A stretch of 64,000 bases of DNA, taken from contig NC_134702.1 in NCBI RefSeq assembly GCF_043290135.1, positions 78,810,317 through 78,874,316 on the forward strand. The letters run 5' to 3'. Position 1 is the first letter of the stretch. Each line of letters starts with the position of its first letter. Of this stretch, positions 26,702 through 37,420 are shown one piece after another. The translations under genes and the position numbers were made by a program. This DNA comes from Rhipicephalus microplus (lineage: Eukaryota > Arthropoda > Arachnida > Ixodida > Ixodidae). Below the pieces are notes generated by a model that worked only from the letters and a program-made list of their open reading frames with translations, ran no database searches and was not told the origin of the DNA.

Positions 26702-28084
26702 TTCCAAAAATTTGCAGGTGGAGACACTCTCAGTGTCTCAGAAAAATAGACAATGAAATATGGGGGTTCTTGCGAGGCAGCAGTGATACCTAAAGTGAAG
26801 CAGGCATGTATGAGTCTGCATACCCGTTACTTTTATTTGCAAATTTATTGACGCAATGAATTGAGGTACGAACGCACCGATCTGGCACTGGTGCACTTCA
26901 TAATTGTGTTACTTATTGGTATAGAACTTTAAATGCTCTTGCATAGATTTTGTACTTCTCAACGTCCGCAAATAAGCGTTCCAACACAAGGCAAGCTACC
27001 GAATACGACTTCGCGTTGCCCATTTATCGCAGGTATTTCCCATAAGTACACACCTATCTTCAACCACCTACCGTACAGCTAGAAATAAAAATACTTTAAA
27101 TTGTATACGTGTTGCTGTTTGCCATTTCACTCATGAGGTTGTCTCATGACAATACCCTGTGCGGACACGTTTCAGACATAAACGGCACGTCAACGTTACG
27201 AGCACCATCTGGTATTCTATTACATACTTGATGTGAAGATAAATTCAGTGAGCCACACAACACCATGCACTCTACATACTAAACGGTATGCTGGACACAC
27301 GATTTCCCGTTAATGCGTTGCTTATCTTTTTAATGTTCTACTGGAAAAAGTGTAAAAAGAAACTTGAAGAGGACAAGGTGCCTTAGAATTTTTGTGCCAA
27401 GCATGCCATGGAGATCATTTACAGGTGCACTAGTAGCACGGAAATCGATCGCAAGTAGCTGGCTTAATCATCGCACACAAAACACGCGATTGCATCACTC
27501 ATCGCGAGTGTGAAAAACGGGCGACGTCTGCTCTGGGATAGCGCATACTTCTTTGACAGCGACTCAAAACACACAAGAATGCAGTGCGCAGTTATCTGTT
27601 AACTACGACATTACAATGCTGTTAGCTACAGGACCGTAAAAAAAATGTTGCTGCCTCCTATCCTCCTCGTAACACTACTTCATTAACTTATACGAGTCGC
27701 TAACCGGGCGTATTCACGGAAGCCTTGGTGCACTGCCTAAATTGACGTTCAGCAAGCACGCGTATTAGTTAAGTCGTTTAAGTGGAGCGCGTCCTTCAGT
27801 GACACCGGGTGCCACTCCCGAGATTCCTTGATAACGTACTGAAGCATTGAAAGATAGAACCGAGAACGCGAGTGGTCAGGTTTTTGTGTGCGCTGCACAC
27901 ATGCAACGCACTAATCTGCCAATGACCCTCCTTGTTTCCGGTGTGTGTGATGTAAACCTCGTTGCGAAGTCGTCTGTATTCGTGAATCGTTCACTGGCTC
28001 TTAACCTTAGACGCCATTACAGACGTGCACACTTACATGTAGAAACGAGCCCTTAAGTATACCCTCATTTCTCCCTCTCTCTCT
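26702..28084. other. No recognised gene
   Basis: Unique-looking sequence, read on both strands without a supported feature. Confidence 0.45.
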
Positions 28085-28170
28085 AATTGATTGATATGTG
28101 GGGTTTAACGTCCCAAAACCACCATTTGATTACGAGAGACGCCGTAGTGGAGGACTCCCGAAATTTTGCC
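28085..28170 (-). mobile_element. Ruka-type SINE, truncated, antisense
   Basis: AATTGATTGATATGTGGGGT, TTAACGTCCCAAAACCACCA and GAGACGCCGTAGTGGAGG are the SINE 3' end on the minus strand. The match ends near 28170, just before the (TA)n region. Confidence 0.85.
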
Positions 28171-28285
28171 CGGGTGATGGCCCGGTTACCGCAAACACAG
28201 TGCGTCTCGCCCTGCGTGTGATATAAACTTCGGTGCGAATCGTTCAATCGCGCTTAACCTTAGATGCCTATAGAGTCGTGCAGAA

Positions 28286-28404
<119 letters not shown>

Positions 28405-28705
28405 GGGTGCTCCTCGCCTAAATTCATCTACGGCGCTCACTCGCATGCGTGCACTTGTCTGTTCTGCAGTCAAGAAACACGCAGTAGGGCGTAGGGTCGT
28501 GAGAAACTCGGCCTCAAAGAGAGAGCCAAAGTAAAACCGGCGGTACGCAGGAAATTACCGGTCCTTCACACACTCTTGATCGATACGGGAGTCGTTCCTT
28601 TGTTTGAGCTGCTGTAATAGCACATCACGGCTGCGTGAGTGTACATTTGCGGAATGGCAAGGTCAACTGGTGCGCCGAGGTTGCAGATAACCCCATCTCG
28701 TATAA

Positions 28706-28711
<6 letters not shown>

Positions 28712-28763
<52 letters not shown>
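28712..28763. repeat. (TA)n microsatellite
   Basis: About 26 dinucleotide copies, upstream of the Penelope-like hammerhead segment. Confidence 0.97.
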
Positions 28764-28766
<3 letters not shown>

Positions 28767-28879
28767 GAAAGGAAATAGCCAAGGCTTTTTGAAAAAGGCC
28801 GATGTCAGGCCCACACACTCGAATTAAAAAAACAGTTGCGTGCTTGAGAGTCTAGGAATCCTGCTTTTGGTTTCTCCCT

Positions 28880-28960
28880 CTTTCTCCATATATATAAACC
28901 CTGACGAAGACCGGTGCACCGGTCGAAACGTTGGAAATAAAATTAAGGCAACCACTAAGT
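28880..28960 (+). ncRNA. Hammerhead ribozyme motif of a Penelope-like element
   Basis: CTGACGA at 28901-28907 fits the conserved CUGANGA core. It is followed by a 6-bp helix II, GACCGG (28909-28914) with CCGGTC (28919-28924) around a TGCA loop, then GAAA at 28925-28928 and CGTT. One extra A (28908) sits between the core and helix II. The GAAAC-GUU arrangement gives a minimal helix III, as known for Penelope-like elements, whose terminal repeats carry such motifs. AATAAA follows at 28936-28941. Activity cannot be judged from the sequence, and helix I is not clear to me. The rest of the element up to the (TA)n at 29008 is probably terminal-repeat sequence. Confidence 0.62.
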
Positions 28961-29002
28961 TGTGTCTCTTCTCTTCCCAATCACGTTTGTCCCATTTGAA
29001 AA

Positions 29003-29007
<5 letters not shown>

Positions 29008-29040
<33 letters not shown>
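29008..29040. repeat. (TA)n microsatellite bordering the tRNA-like array on the left
   Basis: About 16 dinucleotide copies, running directly into the first base of the 456-bp repeat array. Confidence 0.95.
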
Positions 29041-29045
<5 letters not shown>

Positions 29046-29203
29046 AGGGAAAGAAGTGTATACCTAAGGGCTCGTTTTTCCGTGTTTTTAACACAATAAT
29101 AATGAGATATAACAGACAGTAATGCCAAGGAATGTACAGGGGAAGTTATTAACATTAATGGAATGTAAATAAGAAGAAAGAAAAGTGGATGAAAAAATTA
29201 CCA

Positions 29204-29275
29204 ACTGTAAGCAGGAATCGAACCTACGACCTTCGAATTACGCGTTCGATGCTCTAACCACTGAGCTATTACAGC
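29204..29275 (-). tRNA. tRNA-like gene, array copy 1 (Thr-CGT-like anticodon position)
   Basis: All four tRNA stems form. The acceptor is GCTGTAA with TTACAGT (one G-T pair), the D stem GCTC/GAGC, the anticodon stem TCGAA/TTCGA and the T stem GTAGG/CCTGC with loop TTCGATT. The anticodon loop reads CGCGTAA, placing CGT at positions 34-36 (Thr), but position 33 is G where U is almost universal. A T6 stretch lies 7 bases past the 3' end of the acceptor, a plausible RNA polymerase III terminator. It may be a transcribed tRNA-like RNA or a SINE head rather than a decoding tRNA. Confidence 0.6.
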
Positions 29276-29659
29276 GGCACTCCCTCCATCCACTTTTTTG
29301 GGTTTATCTGTGAATTTAGAAGTAGGAGCAACAGTCAGCGCCATCTATAAGCCAAACAACGAGTGTGAAAACACTCTTATGCGCATGTTTGGCGTCACGT
29401 AGCACGTGAACTTATTATGAGCGGGCAGCTGATTAATTGTCCCTCTTATACAACCTAAACACACCAAGTCTGCCAGTACGAGACCCTCGTTCAATGAAAT
29501 AAGGGAAAGAAGTGTATACCTAAGGGCTCGTTTTTCCGTGTTTTTAACACAATAATAATGAGATATAACAGACAGTAATGCCAAGGAATGTACAGGGGAA
29601 GTTATTAACATTAATGGAATGTAAATAAGAAGAAAGAAAAGTGGATGAAAAAATTACCA

Positions 29660-29731
29660 ACTGTAAGCAGGAATCGAACCTACGACCTTCGAATTACGCG
29701 TTCGATGCTCTAACCACTGAGCTATTACAGC
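29660..29731 (-). tRNA. tRNA-like gene, array copy 2
   Basis: Identical to the copy at 29204-29275, exactly 456 bases further on. It has the same complete cloverleaf, G33 oddity and T6 run downstream. Confidence 0.6.
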
Positions 29732-30115
29732 GGCACTCCCTCCATCCACTTTTTTGGGTTTATCTGTGAATTTAGAAGTAGGAGCAACAGTCAGCGCCAT
29801 CTATAAGCCAAACAACGAGTGTGAAAACACTCTTATGCGCATGTTTGGCGTCACGTAGCACGTGAACTTATTATGAGCGGGCAGCTGATTAATTGTCCCT
29901 CTTATACAACCTAAACACACCAAGTCTGCCAGTACGAGACCCTCGTTCAATGAAATAAGGGAAAGAAGTGTATACCTAAGGGCTCGTTTTTCCGTGTTTT
30001 TAACACAATAATAATGAGATATAACAGACAGTAATGCCAAGGAATGTACAGGGGAAGTTATTAACATTAATGGAATGTAAATAAGAAGAAAGAAAAGTGG
30101 ATGAAAAAATTACCA

Positions 30116-30187
30116 ACTGTAAGCAGGAATCGAACCTACGACCTTCGAATTACGCGTTCGATGCTCTAACCACTGAGCTATTACAGC
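30116..30187 (-). tRNA. tRNA-like gene, array copy 3
   Basis: Identical to copy 1 at a 456-base period. Same stems and same non-canonical anticodon loop. Confidence 0.6.
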
Positions 30188-30571
30188 GGCACTCCCTCCA
30201 TCCACTTTTTTGGGTTTATCTGTGAATTTAGAAGTAGGAGCAACAGTCAGCGCCATCTATAAGCCAAACAACGAGTGTGAAAACACTCTTATGCGCATGT
30301 TTGGCGTCACGTAGCACGTGAACTTATTATGAGCGGGCAGCTGATTAATTGTCCCTCTTATACAACCTAAACACACCAAGTCTGCCAGTACGAGACCCTC
30401 GTTCAATGAAATAAGGGAAAGAAGTGTATACCTAAGGGCTCGTTTTTCCGTGTTTTTAACACAATAATAATGAGATATAACAGACAGTAATGCCAAGGAA
30501 TGTACAGGGGAAGTTATTAACATTAATGGAATGTAAATAAGAAGAAAGAAAAGTGGATGAAAAAATTACCA

Positions 30572-30643
30572 ACTGTAAGCAGGAATCGAACCTACGACCT
30601 TCGAATTACGCGTTCGATGCTCTAACCACTGAGCTATTACAGC
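30572..30643 (-). tRNA. tRNA-like gene, array copy 4
   Basis: Identical to copy 1 at a 456-base period. It is the last complete minus-strand copy before the strand switch. Confidence 0.6.
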
Positions 30644-31027
30644 GGCACTCCCTCCATCCACTTTTTTGGGTTTATCTGTGAATTTAGAAGTAGGAGCAAC
30701 AGTCAGCGCCATCTATAAGCCAAACAACGAGTGTGAAAACACTCTTATGCGCATGTTTGGCGTCACGTAGCACGTGAACTTATTATGAGCGGGCAGCTGA
30801 TTAATTGTCCCTCTTATACAACCTAAACACACCAAGTCTGCCAGTACGAGACCCTCGTTCAATGAAATAAGGGAAAGAAGTGTATACCTAAGGGCTCGTT
30901 TTTCCGTGTTTTTAACACAATAATAATGAGATATAACAGACAGTAATGCCAAGGAATGTACAGGGGAAGTTATTAACATTAATGGAATGTAAATAAGAAG
31001 AAAGAAAAGTGGATGAAAAAATTACCA

Positions 31028-31060
31028 ACTGTAAGCAGGAATCGAACCTACGACCTTCGA
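31028..31060 (-). pseudogene. tRNA-like gene cut at the inversion junction
   Basis: Only the 3' half (acceptor 3' strand, T arm, variable loop and part of the anticodon stem) is present. The sequence breaks at CCTTCGA (31060) and continues with a different part of the unit in the opposite orientation. Confidence 0.85.
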
Positions 31061-31159
31061 GTGTTTTCACACTCGTTGTTTGGCTTATAGATGGCGCTGA
31101 CTGTTGCTCCTACTTCTAAATTCACAGATAAACCCAAAAAAGTGGATGGAGGGAGTGCC

Positions 31160-31231
31160 GCTGTAATAGCTCAGTGGTTAGAGCATCGAACGCGTAATTC
31201 GAAGGTCGTAGGTTCGATTCCTGCTTACAGT
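31160..31231 (+). tRNA. tRNA-like gene, array copy 5, opposite strand
   Basis: Same 72-base cloverleaf as the left-hand copies but on the plus strand. The T6 run is at 31238-31243. Positions 31160-31198 lie in the unpaired spacer of the large inverted repeat. Confidence 0.6.
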
Positions 31232-31615
31232 TGGTAATTTTTTCATCCACTTTTCTTTCTTCTTATTTACATTCCATTAATGTTAATAACTTCCCCTGTA
31301 CATTCCTTGGCATTACTGTCTGTTATATCTCATTATTATTGTGTTAAAAACACGGAAAAACGAGCCCTTAGGTATACACTTCTTTCCCTTATTTCATTGA
31401 ACGAGGGTCTCGTACTGGCAGACTTGGTGTGTTTAGGTTGTATAAGAGGGACAATTAATCAGCTGCCCGCTCATAATAAGTTCACGTGCTACGTGACGCC
31501 AAACATGCGCATAAGAGTGTTTTCACACTCGTTGTTTGGCTTATAGATGGCGCTGACTGTTGCTCCTACTTCTAAATTCACAGATAAACCCAAAAAAGTG
31601 GATGGAGGGAGTGCC

Positions 31616-31687
31616 GCTGTAATAGCTCAGTGGTTAGAGCATCGAACGCGTAATTCGAAGGTCGTAGGTTCGATTCCTGCTTACAGT
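31616..31687 (+). tRNA. tRNA-like gene, array copy 6
   Basis: Identical to the copy at 31160-31231, one 456-base period later. Confidence 0.6.
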
Positions 31688-32071
31688 TGGTAATTTTTTC
31701 ATCCACTTTTCTTTCTTCTTATTTACATTCCATTAATGTTAATAACTTCCCCTGTACATTCCTTGGCATTACTGTCTGTTATATCTCATTATTATTGTGT
31801 TAAAAACACGGAAAAACGAGCCCTTAGGTATACACTTCTTTCCCTTATTTCATTGAACGAGGGTCTCGTACTGGCAGACTTGGTGTGTTTAGGTTGTATA
31901 AGAGGGACAATTAATCAGCTGCCCGCTCATAATAAGTTCACGTGCTACGTGACGCCAAACATGCGCATAAGAGTGTTTTCACACTCGTTGTTTGGCTTAT
32001 AGATGGCGCTGACTGTTGCTCCTACTTCTAAATTCACAGATAAACCCAAAAAAGTGGATGGAGGGAGTGCC

Positions 32072-32143
32072 GCTGTAATAGCTCAGTGGTTAGAGCATCG
32101 AACGCGTAATTCGAAGGTCGTAGGTTCGATTCCTGCTTACAGT
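32072..32143 (+). tRNA. tRNA-like gene, array copy 7
   Basis: Identical to the previous copies. Its unit is cut short about 100 bases downstream by the (TA)n tract at 32245. Confidence 0.6.
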
Positions 32144-32239
32144 TGGTAATTTTTTCATCCACTTTTCTTTCTTCTTATTTACATTCCATTAATGTTAATA
32201 ACTTCCCCTGTACATTCCTTGGCATTACTGTCTGTTATA

Positions 32240-32244
<5 letters not shown>

Positions 32245-32298
<54 letters not shown>
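32245..32298. repeat. (TA)n microsatellite bordering the tRNA-like array on the right
   Basis: About 27 copies beginning directly after TATATCTCAT of a truncated array unit. Confidence 0.97.
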
Positions 32299-32301
<3 letters not shown>

Positions 32302-33480
32302 GTAAGCAAGGTACAAGCGTTTCGCGGGCGTGGGCATACCTTGTTTTTGCAAGCGCATACCCGTTCTCATCCGGGCTTCCTCATTCCCGCAACCGCGACG
32401 CCGGCATTCCAGCCGTAGCATCTCTGGCGGCGATGTTGCGAGCGCTTCATTTAGAGCGCCACTGTGCCAGCGTAATAATTACCCCTCTATCGTCGTTTGC
32501 CTCGTCGTCCAACACCGGCCGAACGACGTTCGACCGGAACCAGTCGCATACTTCGACGAGGCTTTTTTTTTTTTTTTCGTCTATACTTCTTCAAGCGTCT
32601 CAGCTGCTGGGGCGTACACAGGAGGCCATGGCGGTCATGGACGCGCGGCAGCTACACGGGTGTGTGACAAGGAAAGAGAAGAGCTTCCTTGATTAGAAGA
32701 AGGAACGAGTTATCCCTCTCCTCTAATCCCATCACGCTTGTACGTCGAACGGTGAACTCGTGACCACGACACCGAATTTTCCGTGCCGCTTTGCACGAAG
32801 CACGAGTTCAAACAATTAAAGAATATGTCAATATTTTTGTGAGAAGATGGTGGTGCGCAAACGAACTACTTAACTGAAATCGCGTACCACCCAGAAAAAA
32901 GGAAAAAAGCATGTTTACGAGACAGACCAAAAGAAAACCGCGAATTCAACTTTGCCGGCACTCCGGAATTTTTTTTTTTAAATCCTGCTTCACACAAACA
33001 GGACAGCTAGGGTACAAGGGACAAACACGAGAAATGCGCAAATGGGTCTCTCTTCCTTGTCTGCAGTTCTATTTGTGCACCATCTGTTTTTGAAACAGTG
33101 CAGCAACTAGCGAACCAGCATCTACTTTTGGGATCACTACTTTTGGGATCAATCACGCTTAGCTTCACTACTGGTTCGTTCACTAAAGACCTCGAATATG
33201 TGCTGTTTGACTTCGGGGACATATTTATTAAAGAACACGGACAAAAAAAATTCACAACAAGATTTTAATTTCGTATGAATACTCCCGACTTTGCACACCA
33301 GCTGGTATACCCTCAGCCGTATATCGGTTGGAGTATGACGGTGACGGATCATTTATGCATTGCTGAAGAGAGATAAAAAAAATGTTCGTGAATGTGGGAC
33401 GGTGGGCCGTTTAAGTGGGAGGATCTTGCAAGAAGCTCTGCAAAAGGCAGCAGCGCAACGGAAGACAAAGAAACAAAAAA
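32299..33480. other. No recognised gene
   Basis: Moderately GC-rich first part with overlapping frames at 32330-32696, no motif. A 15-bp direct duplication (ACTTTTGGGATCA-type) occurs at about 33123-33151. Confidence 0.4.
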
Positions 33481-33481
33481 A

Positions 33482-34458
<977 letters not shown>

Positions 34459-35162
34459 TGCTCAAAGTCGCCGAAATTTGCTAAGAAATGGTTCGCTCAT
34501 TAAAAGTACAGGTAAGAAGCTCTTTCACGTATATCTCGTGTTTCGTTGCATTGCGTTGCGTTTCTACCATTTTTTTCCATTATGAACCAGCTAGCCCAAC
34601 AACATCTAAGAAGCCTGTACATGGTTATGATCCCATTTATAGGTTTCTTCAAGTTGCTTGCCCTCCTCATCCTAGGGCCTTTGCGTCCTCAATCACTTCG
34701 CCCTATACAGACTAGCTTTTATTAACACTCGTACGTATACAGTCTCCAGTTCTTCAAAAAGTTCTTCTCTTTTTCCTGATGCGAGAGTAAGTTTCGAACG
34801 GCGGAGGAGTGACCTTCAATGGTGATCGAGAGCAGACAAGGGTACGGCTATGTATACGAGGAAGGAAAGAAAAAAAGAGGTTCGTCCCATTTAATGGCGC
34901 AATAGTTGACGCGTTCAGAGATTGCGGCCCAGCTGTCGCACGGATTCCGCTGCACTTGCGCCATACATGGCGTGTGTGTTTAGGTTTTCCGCGTCTTTAG
35001 ATAAGGAATGAATGACGCCAGAAGAGGTGAAGTGCACATAAAAGGCTAACTTCGACTTTAATCTACAGTCACGTCTTCTGTAGCTGAGTTGATAAACGTC
35101 TTTATCGGGCAACCAAAACAACACCGTTCAACAGGAGCGGCTGCTGGTCTAGCAACAGATTT

Positions 35163-35165
<3 letters not shown>
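34459..35165. other. No recognised gene
   Basis: The frame 34488-34715 directly after the GATA tract has no domain I recognise. Nothing else is supportable. Confidence 0.4.
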
Positions 35166-35219
<54 letters not shown>

Positions 35220-35221
35220 TT
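35166..35221. repeat. Compound (CT)n-(GT)n microsatellite
   Basis: (CT)n at 35166-35202 joins (GT)n at 35203-35221. Confidence 0.97.
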
Positions 35222-35410
35222 TGTGCACTGGCGCACAGGGTTCCCCTTCAGGGAGGGGGAGGTGGCAAAGGTTTGTAGCAGTGCATTTTTTCAATTACTG
35301 GGGCTGATCTGGCGCCCAGGCTTCTTAGGTGACTAGGGGGTGGAAACCTGCCTCCCCCCCCTCCGCTGGGTGCGAGCCTGTGCGCATGCATGTGTGTGTG
35401 AGAGAGGCAC
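35222..35410. repeat. Imperfect GC-rich inverted pair beside the microsatellite
   Basis: GCACAGGGTTCCCCTTCAGG and GGAGGGGGAGGTGGC at about 35233-35266 are loosely reverse-complemented by CTGCCTCCCCCCCTCCGCTG and CGAGCCTGTGCGCATGC at about 35349-35388. A GT-rich run also lies on the outer side of the right arm. It looks like two opposed copies of one GC-rich repeat with a GT tail. Confidence 0.45.
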
Positions 35411-36750
35411 TTTGTGTGTGTTGGCATCGAGAAAGGCCAAGCATTCGTATACCTAAACAAAATCGCAAACGTAAGTTATTGGTCACGAAAGCAAAAACAA
35501 ACAAACAAACAAATAGCACGAAGATTTCTTTATATATACAATAGACTTGTTCAATCCCTCCTACTCTGAATTATAATCTGTCGTGACTGGCTCACTTTTC
35601 AGTGGCATGGCTGGATGTCTACTCATCATGTATTACAGGCAATACTACAGCTCATTTCCACGCAGATTTCTATTAAACCAGTGAGCAAGCCAGCCTGTTT
35701 TTGTTTCTTTCATCAATCGAGGAGCTCCCATTACGCACTTAACGGAAATCGTGCGCGCACCCGCTCATAACACACGTACGTCTTCATTGGAGTCCCATTT
35801 GTTTACACGCTAATAGTCTCCTGTGACACCTGAGAATATGAGACGCCGGCGGGTATATACAGACTGCCGGCATTCACAGGGCGTGTTCGGTCTCTTTCTC
35901 GTGATCGTGCGGTCGGTGCGCCAGTCCCAGTGAACGGTATGCATGCCGCGGGCCGGCATGGTTCACAGCGTGCATTTGGACGCGGCAACCAACGGCGCTT
36001 CCGCTTGGCAGGCACCTACCCCGTTGGAGGGACCCTATTTCATTGCGATAAGCATCGACCATTAGCGATGACGCTAGGGCGAGGAGGGGTGTATACATGT
36101 ACGCGCGGCTGCAGAAGCACCGGAATATGCTTATACAGGTGTGTACTCCGTTCTATTTGCTGTAACAAGAGATTGTTTGTCGTCTGCTCGAAGAAATGGC
36201 TCGCGGCAGCATGCACGTCGTGTTACGCACGAGGAGGTCCTCGATATGCACCTGCATCGAACGTAGGCGACGGTATACCCGAGGAATTATCTGAATCAGT
36301 GGCGGGTCGCGTAGTAAACACTGAAACGCACTTAAAACTGCGGTGTTCTAATTTTGAAATGCCGTTTTATAGGGGCGGCTTTCTGTAATGATTATCATCA
36401 TTAGCTTTTAGCGCGTTAGAGCTTTGCATCATGAACAGCCCCGACTGCTTCTGCTGATTTGGTCAAGTTCTATGCACAAAAGACAGTACAACAAAAAATG
36501 ACATACTAAAAACCTTACAGTCAAACCGACGTCAAATCGCATTCGCGCACTGCACTCAGACAAATAAGCTCGGTTAAGTTTCCCCCCAGCTATAGATAGC
36601 ACGTTTATTCTTTTCTTTAATTTTTAAGCTTCACAATAACTTAGGCCGACCCATCATGCCCCTTAACTACTACCTTGGAACTAACATCCTGCTGTATTCT
36701 GTGAATTTCGCAAAACTATTCTCACTTCTCTTCTGTTTTTATCCTCATCT
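35411..36750. other. No confident gene; Cys-rich open frame noted
   Basis: A 152-codon plus-strand frame (35930-36388) is the longest clean frame here outside known repeats. The encoded protein is Cys/Arg/Gly-rich with a cluster of Cys around residues 55-100. I recognise no family and see no splice or promoter support, so it is not called as a CDS. Confidence 0.35.
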
Positions 36751-36800
36751 AGAGAGAGAGAAAGAAGGAATGTAGGAAAGGTAGGGAGGTTAACTAGACT
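36751..36800 (-). repeat. Antisense copy of CT-tailed retroelement end
   Basis: GAGAGAGAAAGAAGGAATG and GGAAAGGTAGGGAGGTTAAC are the reverse complement of the GGTTAACCTCCCTGCCTTTC and (CT)n wording found at 46082-46213 and 55041-55165. Confidence 0.6.
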
Positions 36801-37019
36801 CCACTGCAGTGATTGTGCCAGTTAACGCGAAGGACCACCCGATCGACAAACTTCCTTCAAGGACTTCACAGTGGCGCCTTCTCCGGTGCTATAATGAACT
36901 TGCCGTACCAATTGTTTCAGTTTTCGATAGTGTTTAGCTTCTTTAAGAAAGAGCTAGAATCTATCACGTAAAAAAAATTAGGAAAAACCCGATCAAATGA
37001 ATCAATGAGTAAAAGAAGT

Positions 37020-37420
37020 CTGGCACACGGGTGTAGCGGTTTCGGTGCTCGGCTGCTGAATCGCAAGTCGTGGATTCAATCCCGGCAGTCTCACTTCGAT
37101 GGAGGCGATGTGCCAGTAACCCTTGTACTCATGTTTGCATGCAGAATTCTTTTTTTGGGTGGATGGGTGGGGGGGAAACATCTCTTTGAACTAAAATGGG
37201 GCCGAGTGGGCAGACAGTCATTTTGCGCTATCATATGCATGGCGAAAAAGAATTTTGGGGGAGGGTGGGGGGCACTTTTTGGCTACGCCCCGGCTTGTAC
37301 TGTGCGATGACAGTGAACTTTAAAGAACAGCAGATGATCGAAACAGCCCTCCAGTACGGCGTTCCTCAGTCATCCTATTGTAAGTTTGGGACCCAAGACC
37401 ACAGATATTGTTGAATGAAT
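37020..37420 (+). mobile_element. Ruka-like SINE, diverged and interrupted
   Basis: Head region TCGGTGCTCGGCTGCTGAAT, CAAGTCGTGGATTCAATCCC and TTCGATGGAGGCG are followed by an unrelated G-rich insert (about 37160-37300). The 3' wording then resumes: TTTAAAGAACAGCAGATGAT, CCCTCCAGTACGGCGTTC and AGTTTGGGACCCAAGACC. An old copy with about 140 bases inserted. Confidence 0.6.

Larger units (their letters stand above)
29041..32245. repeat. 456-bp tandem array arranged as a large inverted repeat, each unit with a tRNA-like gene
   Basis: Left of the centre are four full units (29041-29496, 29497-29952, 29953-30408, 30409-30864) and a partial one (30865-31060). They are followed by units in the opposite orientation from 31061, ending in a partial unit at 32245. 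By eye the copies are identical, including an 88-codon open frame repeated without a change. The right arm from 31199 is the reverse complement of the sequence leftward from 31060, giving arms of about 1.05 kb around a 138-bp spacer (31061-31198). (TA)n tracts bound both ends. Either a recent amplification with inversion, or an assembly or long-read foldback artefact, would explain the identity. Confidence 0.93.

Noticed and set aside
29041..32245. CRISPR-like or bacterial repeat array
   Set aside because: The unit is 456 bp with no short repeat-spacer alternation, and the window is plainly eukaryotic.
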